Shown here one piece after another: positions 16,530-26,903 of a DNA stretch of 64,000 bases; the stretch's first letter is position 1; every line of letters starts with the position of its first letter. Under the pieces are notes generated by a model. That model saw only the letters and a list, made by a program, of their open reading frames with translations. It made no database searches and was not told the origin of the DNA. The translations under genes and the position numbers were made by a program. This DNA is from Streptomyces paludis (GTDB lineage: Bacteria; Actinomycetota; Actinomycetes; Streptomycetales; Streptomycetaceae). Location: assembly GCF_003344965.1 (NCBI RefSeq), contig NZ_CP031194.1:3472001-3536000 (forward strand). The letters are read 5' to 3'.

Positions 16530-17636
16530 ATGAATAGCGCTCCACACCTCCAGAGCGAGGATCGCGCGGATTTCGAGCGGATCCTCGACGATGTACTGAG
16601 GAATGCACACGAACGCCCCGATCTCGCCGAGATCGGCCGTCGGCTCAATACCGCACAACTGCGCACCATGGCCCTGAACTCCACCACGCTGATCACCTCC
16701 GCGGCGGCCCCGGAGTATCAGCATTACGCCAAGATCCGCGACGACGCCCGCGCACCGGCCCTCGCCGTCTCCGTCCAGGAAGCCGTCCTGGACGCCGCGG
16801 ACGACAGAACGCCGGGCTCCGGCGCCGGATTCACCGCGGTCATCGCGGTGCTGCTCCCGATCCTGGGAGGCACCGCCGCCATCATCTTCCTGCTCGTCGG
16901 CTATCTCCTCGAAGCACTCGACCCGCCGCCCGCCTTCGCGGGCAGCATGCTCGCCGTCGGCTGGTTCTTCGCGGCCGTCACCGGGCTCGGGGTCCTCGCC
17001 GCCGCGATCGGCCTGGTGGTCACGGCGCTGCGCAACAGCGCGACACAGGTCCCGGCGGAGGAGGCGCCGAGGAAGGAGCTGCCGGACGAGGTGGCCCGCG
17101 CCCGGGACGCCTGGCGTCATGCCGTGCGGGAGCGCGGAATCCTGCCGTTCCTGCGGTCCGCGCTGGCCGATCCGAGCGCCGACCCGACCGCGCCGGGACC
17201 GCCCAGCCCCACCAGAGGGCTGCCCAAGATCGGTTACAGCCGTCCCGACTTCAGCAGCCCGGACGAGGGCTCCGCCGACGGCCGGCGCCCGAACTTCAGC
17301 AGTCCCGACTTCAGCAGCCCTGATTTCGGCAGTCCCGACTTCTCCAGCCCCGACTTCAGCAGTCCGGACGAGGGCTCCACGCCCGGCAAACGTCCGAACT
17401 TCAGCAGCCCCGACTTCGGGAGCCCGGACTTCTCCAGCCCCGACTTCGCCAGCCCGGACGAGGGCTCCACACCTGGCAAGGGTCCGAACTTCAGCAGCCC
17501 CGACTTCGGGAGCCCTGATTTCTCCAGCCCCGATTTCGGCAGTCCGGACGAGGACTCCTCGCCCGGCAAGCGCCCCACCTTCAGCAGCCCGGACTTCTCC
17601 AGCCCTGACTTCGGCCCGGAGCGCCGGCCGGAGTGA
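16530..17636 (+). CDS. Membrane protein with a long SSPDF-repeat tail
   Basis: A 368-residue protein in three parts. Residues 1-95 are soluble and partly helical (ADFERILDDVLRNAHERPD). Residues about 98-168 hold two hydrophobic helices separated by LEALDPPPAF. A charged helical linker (DEVARARDAWRHAVRERGILPFLRSA in pieces) leads to a tail from about residue 230 made of some sixteen (S/G/A)SPD(F/E) pentapeptides in blocks ending in SPDE-GS-xPGK. I recognise no named family. The tail is low in complexity and rich in Ser, Pro, Asp and Phe, so it is probably disordered. The blocks also repeat at DNA level and could vary between strains. Confidence 0.8.
   Translation: MNSAPHLQSEDRADFERILDDVLRNAHERPDLAEIGRRLNTAQLRTMALNSTTLITSAAAPEYQHYAKIRDDARAPALAVSVQEAVLDAADDRTPGSGAGFTAVIAVLLPILGGTAAIIFLLVGYLLEALDPPPAFAGSMLAVGWFFAAVTGLGVLAAAIGLVVTALRNSATQVPAEEAPRKELPDEVARARDAWRHAVRERGILPFLRSALADPSADPTAPGPPSPTRGLPKIGYSRPDFSSPDEGSADGRRPNFSSPDFSSPDFGSPDFSSPDFSSPDEGSTPGKRPNFSSPDFGSPDFSSPDFASPDEGSTPGKGPNFSSPDFGSPDFSSPDFGSPDEDSSPGKRPTFSSPDFSSPDFGPERRPE
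17241..17616 (+). repeat. In-frame 15-bp repeats encoding SSPDF units
   Basis: Fifteen-base units such as AGCAGCCCCGACTTC recur about sixteen times, arranged in four or five blocks separated by GACGAGGGCTCC-type spacers. Third-base variation between units shows the repeat is not entirely recent. It lies wholly within the coding region and keeps frame. Confidence 0.9.
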
Positions 17637-17769
17637 TCCCCGGCCGGCGCCCGTTCCACGGGACCCGGCCCAGCCCGACTCGGCCCGCCCGACCAGAGCC
17701 CGGAGCGCCCCCGGACTCCGGCCGCGGCCCGCCCGTCATGGCATCGGCATCGGCCGGTCGGTCAGTGGA

Positions 17770-19739
<1,970 letters not shown>

Positions 19740-19822
19740 CGCGTGTGCAAAGGTGTCCCCACGCTAGCGTCATTTCCGGCGTGCTGAACAGAGTGCCCCC
19801 CGCTTCTTGCGATGATCTGGCG

Positions 19823-21343
19823 GTGACCTCACCCCAGCAGACTCACGATCCGCACGGCCACGCGCATGGCCACTCCCACAGCCATGGGCCCGCCGCACCG
19901 GTCTCGCAGCACCTCCGTAAGGTCATCGCGGCGGTGCTGATCCCGTTCGCGACCGCGGTGGTCGTCGGGCTCGCGGTGCTCTGGCCGGGTGGCGCCCCGG
20001 CGCACGAGCGCACCGGTGTCGGCTTCGACCGGCAGACCGTGCAGGGGAAGGTGGTCCAGCTCGAAAGCATCGACTGCAAGGACGTGAACGCCTCTCAGAT
20101 CCCGTCGACGGGCGACACCTCCACCCCGCAGGGGCGGGAGGCGGTGCAGGGGGAGACCGGGAAGTGCAAGAAGGCCACGATCCAGCTGGAGAGCGGCAAG
20201 GAGAAGGGGCGGACGTTCATCGAGATCGTCCAGCCGGACGCCCCCCGGCAGTTTCACGTGAAACAGGGCGTCGTGGTCGCGTACGCCCCCGACGCGCCGC
20301 GTGATCTCCAGTACTCGGTGACCGATGTGGACCGCCGGTTCCCCATGACGCTGCTGGCCGCGATCTTCGCGCTCGTGGTGATCGCGGTGGGGCGGATGCG
20401 CGGGGTGATGGCGCTGGTCGCGCTCATCATCTCCTTCGCCATTCTGACGCTGTTCATCCTGCCGGCGATCCTTCAGGGGTCGAACCCGTTGGTCGTGGCG
20501 GTGGTGGGGGCCAGCGCGATCATGCTGATCGCGCTGTACGCGTGCCACGGGCTGACGGCCCGGACCTCGGTCGCGGTGCTCGGCACCCTGATCTCGCTGC
20601 TGCTGATCGGGCTGCTGGGCTCGCTCTTCATCGGCTGGGCGAGTCTGACCGGCAACACCGACGACAGCACAGGTCTGATCCACGGTCTCTATCCGGAGAT
20701 CGATATGAGCGGTCTGCTGCTGGCCGGTGTCATCATCGGTTCGCTCGGTGTCCTCGACGATGTGACGGTGACCCAGACCTCGGCGGTCTGGGAGCTGCGT
20801 CAGGCGGATCCGACGATGGGGCCGCGCGATCTGTACAAGGCGGGCATCCGGATCGGCCGCGACCACATCGCGTCGGTGGTCAACACACTGGTGCTCGCCT
20901 ACGCGGGCGCCGCGCTGCCGCTGCTGCTGCTCTTCTCGATCGCGCAGTCGAGCGTGGGCTCGGTCGCCAACAGCGAACTGGTCGCGGAGGAGATCGTACG
21001 GACGCTGGTGGGCTCGATCGGGCTGGTCGCCTCCGTCCCGGTCACAACGGCGCTGGCGGCGCTCGTGGTCTCCGCCGACCGCCCGGCCCCGGGGAACCCG
21101 CCCCGGCCGGCCTCCGCGCCGGGTACGGCGGGCCCAGGAGGCCCGGGTGGCCCGGGAACGCCTGCACCGGGCGCGCCGGAAGCCCCGGGGGCGGCTCAGG
21201 CCGGTACGGCGGGCGCCGGGACCGGCGGGTGGGACGGCCCGGCGGGCGCCACGCCCGTGGGGCCCGAGGAGACGCTCTCGACGCCGCTGCCGGGCTCCTC
21301 GGCGCGCGGTCTCGGCGGCCGGGGCCGCCGCCGCAAGAAGTAG
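19823..21343 (+). CDS. YibE/F family membrane transporter
   Basis: A 506-residue protein with a histidine-rich cytoplasmic N-terminus (HDPHGHAHGHSHSHG, residues 9-23), one membrane helix, an extracellular domain of about 130 residues, and seven or eight helices of the YibE/F type (MTLLAAIFALVVIAV, LLLAGVIIGSLGVLDDVTVTQ and so on). The tail after residue 430 is Pro/Gly/Ala-rich. The substrate of this family is not established; the histidines suggest metal binding but this is inference. GTG 19823 is preferred; an upstream in-frame start at 19745 overlaps the riboswitch promoter region. A parS site lies inside the extracellular domain codons. Confidence 0.85.
   Translation: MTSPQQTHDPHGHAHGHSHSHGPAAPVSQHLRKVIAAVLIPFATAVVVGLAVLWPGGAPAHERTGVGFDRQTVQGKVVQLESIDCKDVNASQIPSTGDTSTPQGREAVQGETGKCKKATIQLESGKEKGRTFIEIVQPDAPRQFHVKQGVVVAYAPDAPRDLQYSVTDVDRRFPMTLLAAIFALVVIAVGRMRGVMALVALIISFAILTLFILPAILQGSNPLVVAVVGASAIMLIALYACHGLTARTSVAVLGTLISLLLIGLLGSLFIGWASLTGNTDDSTGLIHGLYPEIDMSGLLLAGVIIGSLGVLDDVTVTQTSAVWELRQADPTMGPRDLYKAGIRIGRDHIASVVNTLVLAYAGAALPLLLLFSIAQSSVGSVANSELVAEEIVRTLVGSIGLVASVPVTTALAALVVSADRPAPGNPPRPASAPGTAGPGGPGGPGTPAPGAPEAPGAAQAGTAGAGTGGWDGPAGATPVGPEETLSTPLPGSSARGLGGRGRRRKK
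20251..20264. promoter_or_regulatory. parS: parS, inside the YibE/F gene
   Basis: Exact GTTTCACGTGAAAC within a coding region, read as QFHVKQ in the extracellular domain of the transporter. Confidence 0.95.
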
Positions 21344-21394
21344 CCCCGTACCGCATCACCCGCACGGCTCTGCCCGGCCGGCGTCCGGCCCGGG

Positions 21395-21829
21395 TCAGCC
21401 GGCGTTCTCCTCGGCGAGGATACGGCCGAGCGCCTGCTCCAGATTGCCCTCGAAGTCGCTGAGGGCGCACTCCTGGCCGAGCGGGACCAACCGGTCCGTA
21501 CGGTCGAGGAAGGCCACCAGCGGGGCGGCGCTGACCCGGAAGAGCGCGTGGTCGTCGCCCACCTGGAGCCGCATATGGACATCGGAGAGATCGTCGGGCG
21601 TGGTCGGCGAGATATGCACATCGCCGTCCCCGCTGGGGGTGTTGATGCCGTCGAGCAGCAGTTCGCGACCGAACGTCCAGGTGACGGGGGCGTCGCCGGG
21701 CAGATGAAAGGTCATCCGTACCGCGTAGGGGTCCCTCACCTCGTAGTGAAGTTCCACCGGGATACGGAACGAGAGCTCCTCGGAGACGAGGAAGCTCATC
21801 AGGACCTCGGCCTGGACCGACTCGCGCAT
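21395..21829 (-). CDS. ssgA: Sporulation and septation regulator SsgA
   Basis: A 144-residue SsgA-like protein (SALP). It opens with ESVQAEVLMSFLVSEELSF and carries the FGRELLLDGINTPSGDGDVHI and LVAFLDRTDRLVPLGQE blocks that match SsgA itself very closely from memory. SALPs occur only in morphologically complex actinomycetes; SsgA activates sporulation-specific cell division and helps place FtsZ with SsgB. An IclR regulator encoded just upstream on the same strand is the known activator SsgR. It is convergent with the YibE/F gene, 51 bases away. Confidence 0.95.
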   Translation of the reverse strand: MRESVQAEVLMSFLVSEELSFRIPVELHYEVRDPYAVRMTFHLPGDAPVTWTFGRELLLDGINTPSGDGDVHISPTTPDDLSDVHMRLQVGDDHALFRVSAAPLVAFLDRTDRLVPLGQECALSDFEGNLEQALGRILAEENAG

Positions 21830-21932
21830 CGTGATTCTCCGGAGTAGATGAAGCAGTGGCTGGGAATGATCCCCATGGACCCTCTTGACGCCATCGTGCT
21901 GTAAGCGCTAGCAGATCACAAGGAGTAATTTT

Positions 21933-22715
21933 TCAGATACTGATAGAGAAGGCCAGGGAGGTCAGGAGCGTGCCGATCTCTCTCCGTAACCATTCGACGG
22001 CCGGCAGCAGTCGCGCCTCTTGGTCGAGTGGTAGAGAAATGGCCAATGCGGCGGCGGTGGATCCGGCGGTGACGGGCACCGCGGCGCTGACGGTGCCGAG
22101 CGCGTACTCCTGCCGTTCGACGACCGGCTCCATCCGTCCCAGGGAGCCCAGCCGCGCCAGCAGAGCGGCTCCGTCCGGCAGGGAGTAGGGGGTGCGCGGG
22201 CGGACCGGGTGGCGGTCGAGATGATCGCGCCGCGCCGCGGGACCGAGCTGGCTCAGCAGACAGTGGCCGATCGCGTGGGCATGCGCCGTCTCGCGGAAGT
22301 CGGCCCCGTCGTCGACCGCGGGCGCCGCGGGGCTGTCGGCGACGGCGACCAGGCAGATCTCGCCCTCGTGGTAGACCGCGAAGTACACGGGGGCTCGGAC
22401 GGTGTCGCGCCAGTGGCCGAGCGAATCGGCGATCCCGTTGCCGCGGTGCGGGCCGCGACCGCCGAGCGCCTCGCCGCACGCGAGCCGTCCCACGGCGTCG
22501 CTCAGGACGAAGACCCCCCGCTCGCGGCGGAGATAGCCCTCGTAGGTCAGCGTCCGCAGCAGGTGATAGGCGGTGGGCAGCGACACCCCGGCCTCACGCG
22601 CCAGCTGTTTGGCCGTGGCCCCGTCCGGATGGGAACCCACCGCTTCCAGCAGTCTCAGCGCCCGTCGCACCGAACCGATCAGGGTGGGGACTGCGGTGGA
22701 TGTAGCTGTGGCCAA
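21933..22715 (-). CDS. ssgR: IclR-family regulator SsgR
   Basis: A 260-residue IclR-type activator. The N-terminal winged helix (IGSVRRALRLLEAVGSHPDG, then TAKQLAREAGVSLPTAYHLLRTL in pieces) is followed by the effector-binding domain with the AIGHCLLSQLGPAARRDHLD block. In Streptomyces coelicolor SsgR activates ssgA transcription; the gene order and the 103-base gap are the same here. The start appears to be TTG at 22715, with GGGGGTG a few bases upstream. No second effector is suggested by the sequence. Confidence 0.93.
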   Translation of the reverse strand: MATATSTAVPTLIGSVRRALRLLEAVGSHPDGATAKQLAREAGVSLPTAYHLLRTLTYEGYLRRERGVFVLSDAVGRLACGEALGGRGPHRGNGIADSLGHWRDTVRAPVYFAVYHEGEICLVAVADSPAAPAVDDGADFRETAHAHAIGHCLLSQLGPAARRDHLDRHPVRPRTPYSLPDGAALLARLGSLGRMEPVVERQEYALGTVSAAVPVTAGSTAAALAISLPLDQEARLLPAVEWLRREIGTLLTSLAFSISI

Positions 22716-23016
22716 AGGTCACCCCCAGGCGTGCCGACGGGCAGATGCCCGCCCGCGGGGGCCGCCCCCGCGCGCCCGCCGCACCCCTGAGGAAACCGGG
22801 GCCCGGCATCCGGAGAACCGGAGGCGGACCCGAGATTCCGTGAGACCCCGCCCGGAAAGATCGCACAAACCCATGGTCATGGCGATCGCTGAGGGTGTTT
22901 TCCCAGGGTGCGGCAGCGGTTTGCCACTCTAGGGGCAGGTGGCGGCCCGGGATGGTTTCCCGTTCACCTTTCCCTCTCGCGGGCTAACCGTCATACGGGC
23001 CTACGGGACGACAGCC
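22716..23016. other. Upstream region of ssgR
   Basis: About 300 bases without a supported gene. The first half is very GC-rich with imperfect GC hairpins. An AT-richer patch at about 22855-22935 probably carries the ssgR promoter on the minus strand. No clear consensus promoter or operator was found. Confidence 0.4.
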
Positions 23017-23238
23017 CTACCAGTCGCCGCGCGAGGACGAGGAGGACGACATGAACTTGCGCACGACATAGATCAGCCCGCCGACCAGCGCCACGAAGAC
23101 CAGCACCTTGAAGAGCAGGCTGATCACGAACGTCAGCACGCTGGCGATCAGCCCGCCGAACACGACGATGGCGATCACGGGCACCGCGATCCACTTCACC
23201 CACCACGGCATCCCCGTGAATATCTCCTGAACCGCCAT
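23017..23238 (-). CDS. Small membrane protein, DUF5326 family
   Basis: A 73-residue protein with two predicted membrane helices (WVKWIAVPVIAIVVFGGLIA and FVISLLFKVLVFVALVGGLI) and a C-terminal basic/serine tail (RKFMSSSSSSRGDW). Size and sequence fit the Streptomyces DUF5326 family found next to ssgR. Function is unknown. The short N-terminus MAVQEIFTGMPWW is typical of the family. It is probably monocistronic. Confidence 0.85.
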   Translation of the reverse strand: MAVQEIFTGMPWWVKWIAVPVIAIVVFGGLIASVLTFVISLLFKVLVFVALVGGLIYVVRKFMSSSSSSRGDW

Positions 23239-23345
23239 CGCTCCTACCTCGCTTCACCGAGTGCCAGTGGAATCTCCTTACGCCTTCGATGCTAGAACGC
23301 GCGTGCCGCCGGTGGGGGCTCCGCGATCCCCCGCTCTTCCCTGAT

Positions 23346-23373
23346 CCGACCCTGAGGACCGACTGAGGGTCGG
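23346..23373 (-). terminator. Stem-loop downstream of the cupin gene
   Basis: CCGACCCT (23346-23353) pairs with AGGGTCGG (23366-23373) around a 12-base loop. It lies between the cupin gene and the DUF5326 gene. There is no T-run, so it would act as the U-less terminator type common in Streptomyces. Confidence 0.45.
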
Positions 23374-23405
23374 AGGCCGGAACACTCAGGGAAACCGGCC
23401 CGGCG

Positions 23406-23723
23406 TCAGCCCTCGGGAGGGGAGAACACGACCATGACCCGCAGATCCTCCGAGATGTGGTGGAACTTGTGCGGCGTCCCCGCCGGCACGTACACCACGC
23501 TGCCCCGCGCCACCTGAGTCGTCTCCATCCCGACCGTGATCGAGGCCCGCCCGCTCATCACGAGATACACCTCGTCCTGCGCGTGCGGCCGCTGCGGGTC
23601 GGTGGTCCCCGCGTCCAGCGCGTACAGGCCCACGGACATGTTGCGTTCGCGCACGAACTGCAGATACGCGCCGTCGTTGGCGGCTCGCTCCGCCTCCAGC
23701 TCATCCAGTCGGAATGCCTTCAT
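23406..23723 (-). CDS. Small cupin-domain protein
   Basis: A 105-residue single cupin barrel. Motif 1 is PHAQDEVYLVMSGRASITVG and motif 2 is GSVVYVPAGTPHKFHH, with His/Glu residues placed to bind a divalent metal. Such small cupins act as sugar or amino-acid oxygenases, isomerases or binding proteins; the substrate cannot be deduced. The ATG at 23723 (MKAFRLDEL) is preferred over GTG 23738, which would overlap the start of the divergent gene. The divergent starts are only 15 bases apart, leaving no room for two 5' leaders. Confidence 0.85.
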   Translation of the reverse strand: MKAFRLDELEAERAANDGAYLQFVRERNMSVGLYALDAGTTDPQRPHAQDEVYLVMSGRASITVGMETTQVARGSVVYVPAGTPHKFHHISEDLRVMVVFSPPEG

Positions 23724-23738
23724 GCCACGATCAGACAC

Positions 23739-24116
23739 ATGAAGAATTTCCTAGTCAAGACGATCGCCAACGCCGCTGCCCTGGCAGTGGCGGTCTGGCT
23801 CATCCAGAACATCACGCTCACCGGCGACAGCACCGGCAAAAAGGCCCTGACCCTGGTCCTCGTCGCGCTGCTCTTCGGCGTGGTCAACTTTGTCGTCAAG
23901 CCCGTTGTGAAGCTGCTGACCCTGCCCCTGTTCGTCCTCACCCTCGGCCTGTTCACGCTGGTGATCAACGCCTTGATGCTGCTGCTGACCTCATGGCTCG
24001 CGGACAAGCTGGACCTGAGCTTCCATGTCGAGGGCTTCTGGACCGCGGTGCTCGGCGGCCTGATCATCTCCGTGGTCTCCTGGGCCATGAACGTCGTGCT
24101 TCCCGACAATGACTGA
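23739..24116 (+). CDS. Phage-holin-family (PF04020-type) membrane protein
   Basis: A 125-residue protein with four hydrophobic segments: AAALAVAVWLIQNITL, LTLVLVALLFGVVNFVV, LTLPLFVLTLGLFTLVINALMLLL and a C-terminal LGGLIISVVSWAMNVVL. The VNFVVKPVVKLLTLPL segment is the mark of the YvlD-like, so-called phage holin family IV, which is chromosomal and of unknown function despite the name. The ATG at 23739 has no room for a conventional leader, so a leaderless mRNA is likely. It overlaps the next gene by 8 bases, implying co-transcription. Confidence 0.85.
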   Translation: MKNFLVKTIANAAALAVAVWLIQNITLTGDSTGKKALTLVLVALLFGVVNFVVKPVVKLLTLPLFVLTLGLFTLVINALMLLLTSWLADKLDLSFHVEGFWTAVLGGLIISVVSWAMNVVLPDND

Positions 24117-25245
24117 TCCCCGCGCGGACGTCGGCGACGGCACCCGGGCCGTCCGGGCCGGACTGCCCGACCCCGTCCCCTACGAACCGACCCTGCCGGG
24201 ACCCGTCTTCGCCGCCCACTTCCATCTGCCGGGCGAGCCGACGGGCCCGTACACCTACGGCCGCGACGAGAACCCGACCTGGACCCATCTCGAACGCGCC
24301 ATCAGCGAGCTGGAGGCGCCGGGGCGGACCGTCGAGACCGTCACCTTCGCCTCCGGGATGGCCGCGATCTCCGCGGTGCTCTTCTCCCAGCTGTCGGCCG
24401 GCGAGACCGTCGTCCTGCCCGACGACGGCTACCAGGCCCTGCCGCTGCTGCGCGAACGGCTCGAGGCGTACGGCGTGACGGTACGGACCGCGCCGACCGG
24501 CGGCGACGCCCAGCTGCGTGTGCTGGACGGGGCCCGGCTGCTGTGGATCGAGACCCCGTCCAACCCCGGGCTCGACGTCTGCGACGTACGCCGGCTGGTG
24601 CGCGCGGCGCACGACGCGGGCGCCCTCGTCGCCGTCGACAACACCCTCGCCACCCCGCTCGGCCAGCGGCCGCTGGAGCTGGGCGCGGACTTCTCCGTCG
24701 CCAGCGACACCAAGGGCATGACCGGCCACGGGGACATCCTCCTCGGCCATGTGACCAGCGCCGATCCGCTGCTCACGGCAGGCGTGCGGCGCTGGCGCAA
24801 GGTCGTCGGCGCCATCCCCGGCCCCATGGAGGCATGGCTCGCGCACCGCTCCCTGGCCACGCTCCAGCTCCGTGTCGACCGGCAGTGCGCGACCGCGCTG
24901 GAGCTGGCCCGGGCACTGGAGAAGCACGGCGCGGTGACCGGGCTGCGCTACCCCGGACTGCCCGGCGATCCCTCGCACGCCGTCGCCTCGGGGCAGATGC
25001 GGCGCTTCGGCTCCGTCGTCTCGTTCGTCCTGCCCGACCGGGACCGGGCCGAACGCTTCCTCGGCGCGCTGCGGCTGGTGGACGACGCGACGAGCTTCGG
25101 CGGCGTACGGTCCACCGCCGAGCGGCGCGGACGGTGGGGCGGCGACGCCGTGCCGGAGGGCTTCATCCGGTTCTCCGTCGGGGCGGAGGACCCCGAGGAC
25201 ATCGTCGCGGACGTCCTGCGCGCCCTGGACGAGACGGCCGGCTGA
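24109..25245 (+). CDS. Cystathionine gamma-lyase-type PLP enzyme
   Basis: A 378-residue member of the Cys/Met-metabolism PLP family. FASGMAAISAVLF contributes to the phosphate loop, WIETPSNPGLDVCD and AVDNTLATPLGQRP are cofactor contacts, and the Schiff-base lysine is in SDTKGMTGHGD near residue 204. The C-terminal SFGGVRSTAERR block is the substrate carboxylate-binding region. The family covers cystathionine gamma-lyase and gamma-synthase and homologues. A lyase is favoured by the local similarity, but reaction direction is not certain. It overlaps the preceding small membrane gene and ends in a strong terminator. Confidence 0.88.
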   Translation: MTDPRADVGDGTRAVRAGLPDPVPYEPTLPGPVFAAHFHLPGEPTGPYTYGRDENPTWTHLERAISELEAPGRTVETVTFASGMAAISAVLFSQLSAGETVVLPDDGYQALPLLRERLEAYGVTVRTAPTGGDAQLRVLDGARLLWIETPSNPGLDVCDVRRLVRAAHDAGALVAVDNTLATPLGQRPLELGADFSVASDTKGMTGHGDILLGHVTSADPLLTAGVRRWRKVVGAIPGPMEAWLAHRSLATLQLRVDRQCATALELARALEKHGAVTGLRYPGLPGDPSHAVASGQMRRFGSVVSFVLPDRDRAERFLGALRLVDDATSFGGVRSTAERRGRWGGDAVPEGFIRFSVGAEDPEDIVADVLRALDETAG

Positions 25246-25263
25246 CCCGGGGACCGCACGAAC

Positions 25264-25302
25264 GGACGGTCCGAGCCTCCCCCCTCATGGCTCGGACCGT
25301 CC
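25264..25302 (+). terminator. Perfect 14-bp stem-loop terminator
   Basis: GGACGGTCCGAGCC (25264-25277) pairs perfectly with GGCTCGGACCGTCC (25289-25302) around an 11-base loop, 18 bases after the cystathionine-lyase-type gene. Confidence 0.85.
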
Positions 25303-25450
25303 CAGGTTCCACGCGCGGAGAACCATTTGCCCAAGGCTAGTTGACTCTGCGTCAGTGTCCAATCACAGTAGCGACAGCGACCTATCGACTTATTTATAGT
25401 TGACGGTCCGGAGTTACCGCGGGGGCGAGGCGGAAAGAGGAGAGCAGGAC

Positions 25451-26344
25451 ATGGACCTGGCCCTGCTGCGTACGTTCGTCACCGTGCACCGCGCCGGCTC
25501 CTTCACCCGCGCCGCCGCGCTGCTGGGCCTCTCCCAGCCCGCGGTCACCGGCCAGATCCGCACCCTGGAACGCCAGCTCGGCCGCCCGCTCTTCCTGCGC
25601 CAGGCCCGCGGCGTGACCCCCACGACGATCGGCGACGAACTCGCGCACCGCGCCGCTCCCCATCTCGACGCGCTCGTCGAGATCGCCGAGACCGGCCTCG
25701 ACGAGGCGTCCGGCGTCCGCACCCTCCATCTGGCCGGACCGCCCGAATTCACCTCCCTGCGCGCGCTCCCCGCCCTCACCCCGCTCACCGCCGAGGGCCT
25801 CGCCCTGCGCACCTCGTTCTTCACGAACACCGAGGAGACCCTGGAGGGCCTGGCCGCCGGGCACCACGATCTGGCCATCACCACAGCCCGCCCGCGCGGC
25901 GGACTCCTCACCGCGACTCCGCTCTGCGACGAGGAGCATGTGCTGATCGCCGCGCCCCGCTGGGCCGCCCGGCTCGGCCACACCGTGCTCCGCGAGGGGC
26001 AGGTGGTGCTGGAGCAGCTGCCCGTCGTCGAGGTGCACGAGTCCCTGCCCCTCGTCTCGCGCTACTGGGCCGCCGTCTTCGACTCCCGGCCGGCCACCGC
26101 GGGCACCGTGATCGTCCCCGATCTGCGGGCCGTCCTGGAGTGCGCCGCCGCCGGGGCCGGGCTCGCCGTGCTTCCCCGCTATCTGTGCGAAGCGGCGCTC
26201 GAACGCGGCGAGGTGGTCGCGCTCCTCGACCCGCCCGTGCCCCCGCTGCGCACCTATTTCCTCGTCGTACGCACCGGCACCCTCGCCCTCACCCCCATCG
26301 CACGCGCGCACGAGTGGCTGCTGCGCGCCGCCGTCGGCTGGTGA
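25451..26344 (+). CDS. LysR-family transcriptional regulator
   Basis: A 297-residue LTTR. The N-terminal winged HTH is MDLALLRTFVTVHRAGSFTR followed by AAALLGLSQPAVTGQIRTLE (residues 1-40). The effector domain shows LHLAGPPEF, GHHDLAITTARPRGG and AAAGAGLAVLPRYL. The inducer is unknown. The start is ATG 25451, behind GAGGAG. An AT-rich stretch at about 25330-25420 carries TTGACT and TATAGT elements and probably the promoter. LTTRs often act on a neighbouring divergent gene, but the nearest upstream gene is on the same strand. Confidence 0.9.
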   Translation: MDLALLRTFVTVHRAGSFTRAAALLGLSQPAVTGQIRTLERQLGRPLFLRQARGVTPTTIGDELAHRAAPHLDALVEIAETGLDEASGVRTLHLAGPPEFTSLRALPALTPLTAEGLALRTSFFTNTEETLEGLAAGHHDLAITTARPRGGLLTATPLCDEEHVLIAAPRWAARLGHTVLREGQVVLEQLPVVEVHESLPLVSRYWAAVFDSRPATAGTVIVPDLRAVLECAAAGAGLAVLPRYLCEAALERGEVVALLDPPVPPLRTYFLVVRTGTLALTPIARAHEWLLRAAVGW

Positions 26345-26396
26345 CCACGGTGTCCCGGAACGTTTCAGACGGCGTGTCGCGGGCGAACCTCTTCCC

Positions 26397-26876
26397 ATGA
26401 CCGAACGGCCCGTGGTCAAGCGCACCGCACGCGCCATCCTGCTGGACGGCGCTGACCTGATCCTGATCAAACGCACCAAACCCGGAGTGGATCCGTACTG
26501 GCTCACCCCCGGCGGCGGGGTGGAGAGAAGCGACGCCACCGTCGTCGACGCGCTCCACCGCGAGATCGACGAGGAGCTGGGCGCCAAGATCATTGATGTC
26601 GTGCCCTGCTTCGTCGACACCATCGAGCACATCGCGGACGGCGGTGTCACCGGCGTGAAGGTGCAGCACTTCTTCGTCTGCCGGCTGGAGTCGATGGATC
26701 TCTCCCGGCGGCACGGCCCCGAGATCGACGAGCCGCACGGGGAGTACGAGATCGTCCGGGTGCCGTTCAGCCGCGTCGGCATCGCCGCCGTCCATCTCGT
26801 ACCCCTGTCACTGCGGCACTACCTGGACGGCAATATCGAGGGCGTACGCGCGATGCACGCCCCCGACCTGGGCTGA
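26397..26876 (+). CDS. Nudix hydrolase
   Basis: A 159-residue single-domain Nudix protein. The Nudix box is GGGVERSDATVVDALHREID followed by EELG, near residues 39-63. The usual first glutamate is an aspartate (ERSD), while the REUxEExG core that binds Mg is intact. WLTPGGG precedes it as normal. Substrates in this family range from oxidised nucleotides to ADP-ribose, dinucleotide polyphosphates and capped RNA; none can be assigned. It is convergent with the flavohaemoglobin gene. Confidence 0.88.
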   Translation: MTERPVVKRTARAILLDGADLILIKRTKPGVDPYWLTPGGGVERSDATVVDALHREIDEELGAKIIDVVPCFVDTIEHIADGGVTGVKVQHFFVCRLESMDLSRRHGPEIDEPHGEYEIVRVPFSRVGIAAVHLVPLSLRHYLDGNIEGVRAMHAPDLG

Positions 26877-26903
26877 CACACCCCCTGGGGGAGGGACCGG
26901 GTG

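Noticed and set aside
17241..17616. Regular repeats resembling a CRISPR array
   Set aside because: Units are 15 bases, in frame within a protein gene, and lack unique spacers of constant size; no cas genes nearby.
23739..24116. Prophage remnant suggested by the phage holin family name
   Set aside because: The YvlD-like family is chromosomal in many bacteria; no other phage genes are here.
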